Below are positions 15,056 through 23,963 of a stretch of 38,219 bases of DNA, piece after piece. The DNA is taken from positions 1 through 38,219 of the forward strand of contig NZ_AJLN01000119.1 in assembly GCF_000317285.1 (NCBI RefSeq), read 5' to 3'. Origin of the DNA: Chlorogloeopsis fritschii PCC 6912. GTDB lineage: Bacteria > Cyanobacteriota > Cyanobacteriia > Cyanobacteriales > Nostocaceae. The position numbers were made by a program, and so were the translations under genes. The notes beneath the pieces are model-generated. The model was not told the origin of the DNA and searched no databases. It was given only the letters and a program-made list of their open reading frames with translations. How positions within the stretch are numbered: position 1 is the first letter of the stretch; each line of letters starts with the position of its first letter.

Positions 15056-16272
15056 AGCTCTAATTTCTCTAGCAGATGAAGTGCAATTGCTTTCGCAAGA
15101 ATAGGTGGGACAGCGTTACCGACTTGATTGTACTGGCAAAGAAATTTCTCATCGAATCTTGCTTCTCGATGTAATAGCTTATGGGATACAACAGTTTTCT
15201 TTCCTAGAAAACGATAGTTATCAGGAAAAGACTGAATTCTTGCTCCCTCACGAGCTGTTAAATTTCGATGTTGAAAAGGATGAATAAAATTAGCATAAAA
15301 CGAGGCTGCAATTGTGTGTGAAGGCTTATGGGGATTTAAGCGGCGATTGTTCTGGTCATAACTTTTATTTGATAACTCGCCATTGCCACTACGTCGTCTG
15401 GCTCCATGTTCTTTTGGTACATCTGAACTTGATTCACCCCATTTAATATGTTTAAAGCGTTCTACAAGCCGCTCGGAGTGTTCCATCGCAACATGATTAT
15501 AAAGTATGTAACTACCATGTCTAGCCCAAACTTGATAATTGTTTTGAGGTTCCACAATATAAGGTTGCTCTTCGTTACCTTCCCGTGCATTAAGCTCTGG
15601 TAAATCTGATATTGCGTCCCATAGAGTTAGAGCAGGTAGTACCTCTGTGCCATCAAAAACAGATAGTTGAGATTGACTTATATGTTGTAGTTCTAGAGAG
15701 TGCGTCTTTCTAGGAGAGGCTAACTCTTTGCCCATCTTATTGCCGACGATAAAAATGCGCTCTCTAATCTGCGGTACACCATATTCAGCAGCGTTCAAAA
15801 TCCATACTTCCACAAAGTATCCAAGGTCTTGAAAGGTCTTCCTAATAATATCTATAACCTTTTGTCCCTCTGCATTTTTGCGTGACAGTAATCCTTTTAC
15901 ATTTTCCATTACAAATGCTTTAGGTTCAAGAAAATTTATCCATTGAGCAAAGTTAATAAACAAACTGTTTCTGGGGTCTTTAGGATCTTTTTGAGCCGGC
16001 CCAGCAATACTAAAACCTTGACATGGAGGCCCGCCAATCACAATGTCTGGTTTAAAGATACAAATTTCCTTAACACTACTTTCCGTATTAAAATTACGGA
16101 TGTCATGTTGAATAACTGTCATATCGGGGCGGTTGCAACGCAGCGTATCGCAAGCCCAAGTATCAATTTCAACAGATAGAGGCACAGAGAAACCAGCCAT
16201 TTCAAAACCCAAACCAAAGCCACCAGCTCCAGCAAACAGGTCTATAGCGATAGGTTTTTCTCCCCTAATCAT
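15028..16272 (-). CDS. DNA (cytosine-5) methyltransferase of a type II restriction-modification system
   Basis: A 414-residue C5 methylase using S-adenosylmethionine. Motif I DLFAGAGGFGLG (residues 11-22), motif IV GGPPCQGFS with catalytic C84, motif VI ENVKG (123-127), motif VIII QIRERIF (168-174), and near the C-terminus the motif IX/X region (LTAREGARIQSFPDNYRF; QVGNAVPPILAKAIA). The stretch between VIII and IX (about 175-330) is the target-recognition region. It protects the site cut by the overlapping downstream endonuclease. Bpu10I itself has two methylases for its asymmetric site; only one is seen here, so either the site is symmetric or another methylase lies elsewhere. No GCGATCGC occurs in either R-M gene, unlike most genes of the window, consistent with horizontal transfer. 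Confidence 0.95.
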   Translation of the reverse strand: MIRGEKPIAIDLFAGAGGFGLGFEMAGFSVPLSVEIDTWACDTLRCNRPDMTVIQHDIRNFNTESSVKEICIFKPDIVIGGPPCQGFSIAGPAQKDPKDPRNSLFINFAQWINFLEPKAFVMENVKGLLSRKNAEGQKVIDIIRKTFQDLGYFVEVWILNAAEYGVPQIRERIFIVGNKMGKELASPRKTHSLELQHISQSQLSVFDGTEVLPALTLWDAISDLPELNAREGNEEQPYIVEPQNNYQVWARHGSYILYNHVAMEHSERLVERFKHIKWGESSSDVPKEHGARRRSGNGELSNKSYDQNNRRLNPHKPSHTIAASFYANFIHPFQHRNLTAREGARIQSFPDNYRFLGKKTVVSHKLLHREARFDEKFLCQYNQVGNAVPPILAKAIALHLLEKLELCQQLIEIR

Positions 16273-16310
16273 AAGCCCCCACCATAAAGCATTTAAGTTC
16301 TAAACAAATT

Positions 16311-16361
16311 AGCATGATACCCTTGTACCATGTTGTCAATCATGCTGACTTCTGTTGTCAA
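16311..16361. promoter_or_regulatory. Inverted and direct repeats upstream of the methyltransferase gene
   Basis: AGCATGAT (16311-16318) and ATCATGCT (16339-16346) form an 8-bp inverted repeat with a 20-bp spacer. TGTTGTCAA occurs at 16331-16339 and again at 16353-16361. These lie 40-90 bp before the methylase start in the 230-bp divergent region and could be its operator; no controller-protein gene is visible. Confidence 0.4.
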
Positions 16362-16502
16362 CTGCTACATAAGGGAGATACTAAGTACACTACCTAACAA
16401 CTTGGTGCAGTGCAACACCCCCATGATTAGCGATCGCATTTAAGACGTTGCGCTACAAAGAACTTATGAGATAGTAAAAGTTATATCTTTGATTCCTGCC
16501 CT

Positions 16503-19500
16503 GTGAAGTTCATGCTCCGCAATCGATGGATCGTCCTCCTGATAGCTGTGCTAGCACTCTTCCTGGCTCACGGCATGGCGCTGTTTTACCGGGTTCAACT
16601 TGCTGTTTCCTTGTGGTTTCCTCCATCTGGAGTTGCGATCGCTTTAACATTCTGGTTTGGGCCAATTGGTGCTATCTTGGCAGGAATCGCTTCTGTAACG
16701 ATGGCACCTTTTTGGGGTAACGATGGTTGGAATCGCCTAGTAGGGTTAACGGATGTTATAGAACCTCTGGTAGCCTGGTTTATTTATCGCTATTGTTTTC
16801 AAGGTTCACTAACTCTCCAAGGACTCAGAAATACTATCACGTTCATTGTGAGTGCGCCCCTAGCTGCTTGCGCTACTTCAGCAATCGCAGGCACCTCAGC
16901 TTTATTTGTCTTGGGAAAGCTACCAGAAGCAAGCTTGAGTACTACGATCGCTCACTGGTGGTTAGGAAATGCGATCGCGACAATGGCGATCGCGCCGCCA
17001 ATGCTTTTACTATTGACTCCACTTTTGCGGCAGTGCCGATTGATATCAGTAACAGAGCAATCTGCAACTAACCACTTCCAATTAATTGCCGCTCGCTCGT
17101 CTGAGATAGTCTTGATTGTTATATTTAGCACCTATATCGCTTGGTTTACTGTCCAAGCCACACAGGAAACAAATTTTGTATTTGAGCAGCTTTCCCTGTT
17201 AAGCTTCATTCCTATTGTGTGGGCAGCAATCCGCTTTGGCGCTACGGGTGGAATGCTGACAGCCAGCTTTTGTGTACTATTAACACTTTTTTATTACTTG
17301 CTCCTTAATCCCAACTTTATTTCACTGCCAAGATTTCCGCTAGCAGCCGACATTCTCCAGACTCATAATTTGAGCTTGCTGATACAGTGCGTTGTGGGAT
17401 TAGTAATTGGAACTGCCATTGTAGAGCGGGATACTTCTCTAGTTGCTCCAACTGGTGATACTCAAACTCATGCTCAACTTAGCAAGAAACTGTTTCAATT
17501 AAACCTCTTACTTACCGAAGTCAACCAGCAATTACAAGAAAGTGAAGAACGCTTTCGCACCTCTGTTGAAAATATGCTGGACTGTTTTGGGGTTTACTGT
17601 GCTATTCGCGATGAGTCTGGGCATATTGTAGACTTCCGAGTTGAATATGTCAATGATGCAGCTTGTCTTAGCAATCTCATGACTCGCGAGGAGCAGATTG
17701 GCAGGGGGCTGTGTGAAATTTTACCAGGGCATCGAGACTGCGGCTTATTTGATGAATACTGCCAGGTGGTAGAAACTGGGCAACCTCTAGTAAAAGATGA
17801 ATTGATTTACGAAGATAACTTTGGGCATAGGCGTTTGATTCGAGCCTATGATATCCGCATTGCTAAATTCGGAGATGGCTTTGTTGCTACATGGCGGGAT
17901 GTCACTGATCGCCGTCAAGCAGAAGCAGAACTTCGCCATCAAAAGCAGGAACTGGCGGCACTAGTAGAGAACTCTCCAGATGTAGTGATGCGGATTGACC
18001 GTGAACTACGCTACATTTATGTGAACAGTGTGCATGAAAAAGCAACTGGCTTAAAATCTGAGGAGTTGATTGGCAAAACAGTAGCAGAAGTTTGGAAAAA
18101 CGAAGAGCAACATCAGCAATGGCAAATAAACCTGCAAGCCGCATTCCAAACAGGGCAGACGCAAGTAGACGAATTTGGTTTTCCGGCTCCCGATGGCACA
18201 ATTCACTTTTACCAAACTCAAATTGTACCAGAGTTTACCGAAGAGGGTTACATTGATTCAGTATTGACTGTTACCCGTGATATTACCAAGCTCAAAGAAA
18301 CAGAAACTGCCTTGCGTCAACGCGAAGCTCAACTACGGCGGATTGTAGACTCTAATATCATTGGTATTTTCTTTGGTGATGTACATGGTAACATTACTGA
18401 TGTAAATGACGCTTTTCTTGAAACCGTTGGTTTTAATCAAGAAGATTTGCTTGCTGGACAAGTTCGCTGGGATACACTCACACCACCCGAACATATAGAA
18501 CGAAGCCAACAGGCAGTAGAAGAAGTTCAAGCCGTTGGCACCTTTACCCCCTTCGAGAAAGAGTTTTTCCGTAAAGATGGCAGCCGAGTGTGGGTGGAAA
18601 TTGGTGGAGCGTTATTTGATAGCGATCGCGAAGGGCTATGCTATGTTCTCGATTTGACAGAACGCAAGCGATCGGAACAGGCAGTGCGAGAGAGCCAAGA
18701 GCGGTTAAATTTGGCACTAGAAGCTGCTAATATGGGCTGTTGGGATTGGAATATTCAAACTGGGGAAGTTTACTGGTCAGCAAATTTAGAACGACTGTTT
18801 GGTCTTGAACCCGGCAGCTTTGACTGCCGATATAAAACAGTGCTGGCAATGATTCATCCAGACGATCGCCAGTGGATTTTACAAGCAATCAATGGCGCTG
18901 TTTATGAGCAACAAGAGTACAATGTAGAGTTTCGATTTGTTAAGCCAGACGGTAAGATTCGTTGGGCAGCCAGTAGAGGACAGGTGTTTTACGATGCTAT
19001 TGGCAACCCAGTACGGATGACTGGTGTGGATTTGGATATTACTGATCGCAAACAAGCAGAAGAGGCACGGATACAGGCTTTGGAGAGAGAACGTGCTGCT
19101 CGGATCGAACTCGAAAGAGCTAGTCGCATGAAGGATGAGTTTTTAGCAATTGTCTCCCATGAATTGCGATCGCCCCTCAATGGTATCTTAGGATGGTCAC
19201 GCCTGCTCCGTACCCGCAGATTATCTCCCGACACAACCGAACAAGCGCTCGCAGCAATTGAGCGCAATGCTCAAGCACAGACTCAACTAATTGAAGATTT
19301 ACTCGATATTTCGCGGATTATTCGAGGGCAAATTCGTTTGAATTTACGCCCAACCAGTTTAATTTCGGCAATTGGGGCAGCATTAGATACAGTTAGCCCC
19401 ACTGCTCAAACCAAATCTATCCAGATTGAATCTAGGCTTAATCTCAATGTTGGCTTAGTTTCCGGCGATCCAGAACGTTTACAACAAATAGTTTGGAATC

Positions 19501-20258
19501 TGCTTTCTAATGCTGTTAAGTTTACTCCAGAAGGCGGACGAATTGAAATTCGACTAGAGTGGGTTGGTTCTTATGCTCAAATTCAGGTAAGCGATACCGG
19601 CAAAGGAATTAATCCTGAGTTTTTGCCTTATGTTTTTGTTCGTTTTCGGCAAGCAGATGCCACAACAACTCGTACAGAGGGAGGATTGGGGCTGGGACTT
19701 GCGATCGTGCAAAATTTGGTAGAACTACATAACGGTACGGTTTCAGTTACTAGCAAAGGTGAAGGGCAAGGAGCAACCTTTACCGTAAAATTGCCACTGC
19801 TTGACACTGACTCTGCACCAAGTCAACAAGAACTTTCAATTCAGCGACAAACAGACTGGCAGACTACCCTGAATCTCCAGGGGCTAAAGATTCTGGCAGT
19901 TGATGATGAGGCAGATACGCGGGAATTTTTGACAACTGCACTCTCAGAATACGGTGCCAATGTCACTACCGCCGCTTCTACTCGTGAAGCTCTACAAATA
20001 CTACAATTGGTAAAACCAGATGTACTCTTGAGTGATATTGGTATGCCTGGCGAGGATGGTTACACTCTGATTCGGCAAATTCGCCAACTACCGCTAGAAC
20101 AATGTGGACAAATCCCAGCGGCGGCTCTTACTGCTTATGCCAGAGAAGGCGATCGCCTCCAGGCTCTTGCTGCTGGATTTCAGATGCACGTTCCCAAACC
20201 AGTAGAGCCAATTCAATTACTGACAGTTGTGGCTAAACTGGCTGGAAAGGATGTATAG
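16503..20258 (+). CDS. MASE1/PAS hybrid sensor histidine kinase with receiver domain
   Basis: A 1251-residue membrane sensor. Order: MASE1 integral-membrane sensory domain with about eight helices (1-310); four PAS-type domains (~345-470, 475-600, 605-725, 730-860; each ends in a DITxxK/R-Q-A-E linker such as VTDRRQAEAEL, ITKLKETETAL, LTERKRSEQAV, ITDRKQAEEA); HisKA with phospho-acceptor in VSHELRSPLNG (H886); HATPase with N box (WNLLSNAVKF), G1 (DTGKGI) and G2 (GGLGLGLAIV); and a C-terminal receiver (LKILAVDDEADT; D1178 in LLSDIGMPG; Lys in HVPKPVEP). The start is GTG 16503 or ATG 16512 (both in frame; neither has a clear ribosome site). Ligand unknown. The receiver has no output domain, so it should pass phosphate to another protein. 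It is a stand-alone gene divergent from the R-M pair. Confidence 0.93.
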   Translation: MKFMLRNRWIVLLIAVLALFLAHGMALFYRVQLAVSLWFPPSGVAIALTFWFGPIGAILAGIASVTMAPFWGNDGWNRLVGLTDVIEPLVAWFIYRYCFQGSLTLQGLRNTITFIVSAPLAACATSAIAGTSALFVLGKLPEASLSTTIAHWWLGNAIATMAIAPPMLLLLTPLLRQCRLISVTEQSATNHFQLIAARSSEIVLIVIFSTYIAWFTVQATQETNFVFEQLSLLSFIPIVWAAIRFGATGGMLTASFCVLLTLFYYLLLNPNFISLPRFPLAADILQTHNLSLLIQCVVGLVIGTAIVERDTSLVAPTGDTQTHAQLSKKLFQLNLLLTEVNQQLQESEERFRTSVENMLDCFGVYCAIRDESGHIVDFRVEYVNDAACLSNLMTREEQIGRGLCEILPGHRDCGLFDEYCQVVETGQPLVKDELIYEDNFGHRRLIRAYDIRIAKFGDGFVATWRDVTDRRQAEAELRHQKQELAALVENSPDVVMRIDRELRYIYVNSVHEKATGLKSEELIGKTVAEVWKNEEQHQQWQINLQAAFQTGQTQVDEFGFPAPDGTIHFYQTQIVPEFTEEGYIDSVLTVTRDITKLKETETALRQREAQLRRIVDSNIIGIFFGDVHGNITDVNDAFLETVGFNQEDLLAGQVRWDTLTPPEHIERSQQAVEEVQAVGTFTPFEKEFFRKDGSRVWVEIGGALFDSDREGLCYVLDLTERKRSEQAVRESQERLNLALEAANMGCWDWNIQTGEVYWSANLERLFGLEPGSFDCRYKTVLAMIHPDDRQWILQAINGAVYEQQEYNVEFRFVKPDGKIRWAASRGQVFYDAIGNPVRMTGVDLDITDRKQAEEARIQALERERAARIELERASRMKDEFLAIVSHELRSPLNGILGWSRLLRTRRLSPDTTEQALAAIERNAQAQTQLIEDLLDISRIIRGQIRLNLRPTSLISAIGAALDTVSPTAQTKSIQIESRLNLNVGLVSGDPERLQQIVWNLLSNAVKFTPEGGRIEIRLEWVGSYAQIQVSDTGKGINPEFLPYVFVRFRQADATTTRTEGGLGLGLAIVQNLVELHNGTVSVTSKGEGQGATFTVKLPLLDTDSAPSQQELSIQRQTDWQTTLNLQGLKILAVDDEADTREFLTTALSEYGANVTTAASTREALQILQLVKPDVLLSDIGMPGEDGYTLIRQIRQLPLEQCGQIPAAALTAYAREGDRLQALAAGFQMHVPKPVEPIQLLTVVAKLAGKDV

Positions 20259-20375
20259 CAGGGAGCAGGGGAAAAAAGATTTTGCAGTTTTTGCACAGAT
20301 GCACCGAATTATAACTAATTAGGCGAACTTGATATTACAGCCATTTTCAGATGAATAGACCAGACAATACTGTAA

Positions 20376-20434
20376 GGGCGGGTTTTGTTTCAATCTCTAG
20401 CTCAAACCGAAAGGATATCTGCTAAACCCGCCCC
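20376..20434. repeat. Inverted-repeat element with GGGCGGGTTT ends
   Basis: GGGCGGGTTT (20376-20385) and AAACCCGCCC (20424-20433) are perfect 10-bp terminal repeats flanking ~38 bp, preceded by TGTAA and followed by CTACA. A common dispersed Nostocales repeat type; it could also act as a hairpin terminator for the hybrid kinase gene. It occupies part of the 342-bp gap between that gene and the convergent ATP-grasp gene. Confidence 0.65.
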
Positions 20435-20469
20435 TACAAAAAATTGTGGTTCAAATAAATGAAATTTGC

Positions 20470-20581
20470 GGCGTTGCTGAATCGCGGTATGAATTTGATG
20501 TGTAGAGACGCGATATATCGCGTCTGGGCAGGGGTTTTGGCATTACGAAAAATTATTTTCATAGCCTAAATCAGCAACGCC
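20470..20581. repeat. 112-bp MITE-like element with GGCGTTGCTGA terminal repeats
   Basis: GGCGTTGCTGA (20470-20480) and TCAGCAACGCC (20571-20581) are perfect 11-bp ends, with AAATTT outside each. Inside is the 20-nt palindrome AGACGCGATATATCGCGTCT (about 20505-20524). This is a recurrent cyanobacterial miniature element in my recollection. It ends 19 bp after the stop of the convergent ATP-grasp gene and could serve as its transcription end. Confidence 0.75.
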
Positions 20582-20600
20582 AAATTTGCTGTAATTTGGT

Positions 20601-21530
20601 TTATACTGCAAATGTTTCTTGTGCAAATGCAATTTTATCTTGAATTCCTGAGAGTTTTGGAAAGGTACAATCAATTGCTTCCAGTCTAGGAATTAGCCCC
20701 TCTTGATTGGCAATTTGAATTGAAAGTCCGGGGCGAGCATTTATCTCTAATAATAGCGGCCCTTTTTCTCTATCCAAAACAATATCAACACCGAGATAGC
20801 CAAACGCTGTTTTATCACCTAACTTTGCAGCCATCTCCAAAATAGTTTGCCAATGAGGAATTTGGCGATCGCGTAACAAGTGCCCCGTTTCGGGATGCTT
20901 TTCGATGTAGCGGTTTTTTTGAATACCAGCCAGTGTTATACCTGTTGAGAGATCGATCCCAACACCAACACCACCTCTGTGTAAATTCGCTTTCCCGTCA
21001 GATGCCCGTGTGGGCAAACGCAACATTGCCATTGCCGGCACTCCACGATACACGATCACCCGGATATCAGGAACACCTTGATAGGCAATTTCATCAAAAA
21101 CTGGATCGAACTGCACCGCATATTCAATTATTGCTTTATCAGTTTGTCCACTCAGGGAAAACATCCCACTGAGAATATTGTGAATGTGATAGTGTAAATC
21201 TTCCGGTTTGAGGATTGAACCATTTGCTTTTCGGTAGCCTGCATCTGTTACATCTTTGATGACTACAATCCCATCCCCACCGCTACCTTGAGCGGGTTTA
21301 ACTACAAAAGATTTATGTTCTTTAGTAATATTGGATAAATTTCTGACTTCATTCTGGAATGCAATTACTCCGTAAGTTTCTGGAACCGCTACACCAATGG
21401 CTTGAGCTATTTTTTTTGTCTCCAATTTACTGTCGGCAAAACGATACAGCCGACGCGGGTTGCTAGGAAAGAGATAGTCCAAGTTGCGAGCGTTAATCCC
21501 TAAAATGCCATAACGCCGAAGTGAAAACAT
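20601..21530 (-). CDS. Alpha-L-glutamate ligase-like ATP-grasp protein
   Basis: A 309-residue ATP-grasp enzyme of the RimK-related type usually named 'alpha-L-glutamate ligase-like protein'. ATP-binding residues are seen in FVVKPAQGSGGDGIVVI (residues ~96-112), RVIVYRGVPAMAMLRLPT, GVDIVLD, and the metal-binding LLLEINARPGLSIQIAN (about 260-276). It should form an amide between a carboxylate and an amine, but the substrates are unknown. It is the last gene of an apparent operon (retropepsin-like protein, UUP1 membrane protein, this enzyme), starting six bases after the UUP1 stop. This trio is conserved together in many bacteria and has been tied to osmotic or envelope stress; I give that from memory of the family. 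Intact. Confidence 0.88.
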   Translation of the reverse strand: MFSLRRYGILGINARNLDYLFPSNPRRLYRFADSKLETKKIAQAIGVAVPETYGVIAFQNEVRNLSNITKEHKSFVVKPAQGSGGDGIVVIKDVTDAGYRKANGSILKPEDLHYHIHNILSGMFSLSGQTDKAIIEYAVQFDPVFDEIAYQGVPDIRVIVYRGVPAMAMLRLPTRASDGKANLHRGGVGVGIDLSTGITLAGIQKNRYIEKHPETGHLLRDRQIPHWQTILEMAAKLGDKTAFGYLGVDIVLDREKGPLLLEINARPGLSIQIANQEGLIPRLEAIDCTFPKLSGIQDKIAFAQETFAV

Positions 21531-21536
21531 ATCAGT

Positions 21537-23161
21537 TTATCCCTCTTTTTGCTTTAACTGGCGTTGTAGTGCTAAAAATCGGAAATACTCAATCAGCTTG
21601 TAACCGTTGTAGCGCCCAACAAGAACATTTAGCGCTAGAACTAACAGCAATAGTTCTGGAAAAGCAAACGCCAAATGCTGCACGTAAGGGTTAATAATGC
21701 AGTAATAGCCGACAACAGCAGCAAAAACGCTACCCAGCCCAGCGATGATGGTTTCTTTTGCTCCTGCTTCTTCCCACATCAGTGCTGCTCGCTCAATTGT
21801 CATGGCGAGGATAACGATTGGAAATAAAGACAGCGACAAGCCTAAATTGAATTCGAGACTTTGCAGGAGAATTGCTAAGGCACCCATGATTAAGACAGTT
21901 GCTGTCAAAATTGCAGCAAGTCGAGGCACAATCAAAAGTTGTAAACGATTTAGGTAGGCACGGATCAAAAGACCAATAATCACAACTAGAATAAATAGCG
22001 TAACGCCAGCAAAAAGACCCGTTTCTCGAAAAGATAACCCAATTAATATAGGCGTAAATGTACCAAAAGTTGGCAATCCTACCATCTGATGCAAAATGGA
22101 GATAACTAAAGCACCGATGGGAACTAATACAAGTACCTGAAATACTCGCTGAGATGCTAGTGGTAGTCTGAGCAAAGAGTACTCTAGCAGTGGATTTGAC
22201 GCTCTTTTGCCCTCCAAAATTGCGCTTGTAAGTCCGCGATCAATATTGGGTTGAACAACAACTTCTAAATCGATATTGCTTGCTCCTTCTGCTTGAAGGA
22301 CACGATCTGAACCGTACCACCAAGTTAAATAGCGATCTTGTTCTCTAAAACTGAAGTCAATCGGATCGAAGGCTAACCAGCGATCGCCCTCCTTGATTTC
22401 TAGCCACTGAATAAAATCGGTAGAATAAACTTCATCACTCCTGAGAAAAATGCCGTTGCCAACTCGTGCGGGAACGTTTGCTCTATTCAAAAGAAATGCT
22501 GCTAACTCTGGGGTAGATTCCTCTTTTCTCAAGTTTCTTTGAATCGCTTGCACCCGAATGTCATCTGTACGCAGAGCTATTTGATAGATTTGTTTTGCTA
22601 ACGATAAGCGATCGCTTGACTGCTTTTTAGCCTCGTTCAAGAGAGCGTTAATTTCCGCAGTTGGCAGATTCTCCTTCAAATTATCTTGAACTCTAGCAGT
22701 ATTTTCACCAAATCTCACAAGTTGTTGATCGACTAATCGTCGTCCGGAAATTGGAATTTCTTCAGTTCCAGGTTTAACACCAGGTCTTCTCCGAATCACG
22801 GCTCGATAAAATAGAAATTCGCTACCATCATCATCCTCTTTTGTGAAGACAGCCACTCGGTTTGCTGAATTAGGGAAAGTTTTGATCTGGCGAGCGAATC
22901 CCCGATTGAGAAAATCTTCACAATCTCGTAGCGCTCAGATGCTTGAGGCAAATGAAACTCAAGTTGGGTTGGCAATCCTGTCTCTGATGCTAGCAATGGT
23001 GATTCTGAATCCAATGATAGCTTTGCCTCAACATACCAACTTCTATAGGCTTGGTTGGGCAACAGTGGCACATCAGAGGTAGTTAGTTTGTGGAAAAAAA
23101 TGGTTAGTCCGATCGCCGTTAAAAATAACGCTAAGAGTAAGGCGTGAAAAGTACGATTCAC
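21537..23161 (-). pseudogene. UUP1-type inactive transglutaminase with 7 transmembrane helices, split by a frameshift
   Basis: A membrane protein with an N-terminal helix (TFHALLLALFLTAIGLTIFF), a periplasmic catalytically degenerate transglutaminase-like part (AFLLNRANVPARVGNGIFL, LEIKEGDRWLAFDP) and seven C-terminal helices from ~22130 to 21580. Reading from GTG 23161 (GTGA overlap with the upstream stop), the frame runs through SERYEIVK and then goes out of frame near 22918. One base later the other frame gives EDFLNRGFARQIKTF and continues to 21537 without a break. Thus one nucleotide is missing in GTG-AAGAT, expected GTG-GAAGAT. With it restored the protein is ~541 residues. No slippery heptamer is present, so a real mutation or sequencing error is more likely than programmed shifting. 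The downstream half alone can start at GTG 22856. Confidence 0.8.
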
Positions 23162-23733
23162 CGCTGTGCCTCCTCTGCCGGACATGATGGATCTGTGGTA
23201 AAAGTTTGAGAAGAATCCACCACAAGTTTGGCTTGCTTGAGCATATTGCGACCGATTAAAACTGGATAGTTGAAATCATCTCGATCTGCCAAGTTAACCT
23301 CTTCTTCAATCCACCGATTGGCGACACAAAATTTCATTCGTACTACCGGACGACGTAAATTAGCGCCTTCACGACTCTTAATTTCAACCCACCGCACAAT
23401 CGGACGTTCAAAAACGACGTCGTTTCCTTCTTTGTCGATAAATCGGAATTTAATCATGCCGCCAGCTTCTGAGTCTTCCTCTGGCTTTTCTAAAATTTCG
23501 GCATTAATGGAGGTGGTTGTTGCACCTGTATCAAGCTTGACTTTGACCTCTTTTCCAACGCCAGGAATCCTTGCTTTCTCTACCCAGCCTACGGTTTGAG
23601 CATTTTTCGCTACCCTGTTACTAGCTTGAGTTTTTTGTGAAACACATCCTGGTAAAGACAATAAACCAATAAATATAATGATGAAAATTGTTTTAGGGCT
23701 ATACAGAATGGAAAAATTTAACTCGCTCCTCAT
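23158..23733 (-). CDS. Retropepsin-like 'ATP-dependent zinc protease' family lipoprotein
   Basis: A 191-residue exported protein. N-terminal hydrophobic segment ending in lipobox LSLPGC (Cys30), so it is probably lipid-anchored in the periplasm. The body is the PF05618-type retropepsin fold: GWVEKARIPGVGKEVKVKLDTGATTTSI with active-site D68-T-G, and near the end FNYPVLIGRNMLKQAKLVVD. Members are annotated as 'putative ATP-dependent zinc proteases', but the LDTGA motif marks them as single-domain aspartic proteases that would dimerise. First gene of the operon with the UUP1 membrane protein (4-bp GTGA overlap) and the ATP-grasp ligase. The start ATG 23733 directly precedes GAGGAG, so the ribosome site for it is not obvious. 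Substrate unknown. Confidence 0.88.
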   Translation of the reverse strand: MRSELNFSILYSPKTIFIIIFIGLLSLPGCVSQKTQASNRVAKNAQTVGWVEKARIPGVGKEVKVKLDTGATTTSINAEILEKPEEDSEAGGMIKFRFIDKEGNDVVFERPIVRWVEIKSREGANLRRPVVRMKFCVANRWIEEEVNLADRDDFNYPVLIGRNMLKQAKLVVDSSQTFTTDPSCPAEEAQR

Positions 23734-23898
23734 ACGCAGTCATAGATAAAACTTTCTAGTCTAAAAGAAAAGATTACTTAGTTACAGTTGTGACTAGATC
23801 GCCCCGCAGACAGATTTGATGGTTTGATAACAGAATCAATGGGATGATCCAAGGCGATCGCTCATAATGTTTGCCTCTATCGCGCCCCAATTTTAATT

Positions 23899-23932
23899 AA
23901 AAAAGTAGTAGTGATGTAGCCACCACTACTAC
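23899..23932 (-). terminator. Intrinsic terminator of the PRC-barrel/AvaK-like gene
   Basis: GTAGTAGTG (23905-23913) and CACTACTAC (23924-23932) form a perfect 9-bp stem. Read on the minus strand, it starts 32 nt after the stop at 23964 and is followed by TTTTTTAATTAAAA. Good intrinsic terminator shape. Confidence 0.8.
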
Positions 23933-23963
23933 CTATAACCACTACTACACATCAAACGATTCC

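Noticed and set aside
22915-22922. Programmed -1 ribosomal frameshift in the UUP1 gene
   Set aside because: No slippery heptamer at the junction (GTGAAGAT); a simple deletion or sequencing error explains it better.
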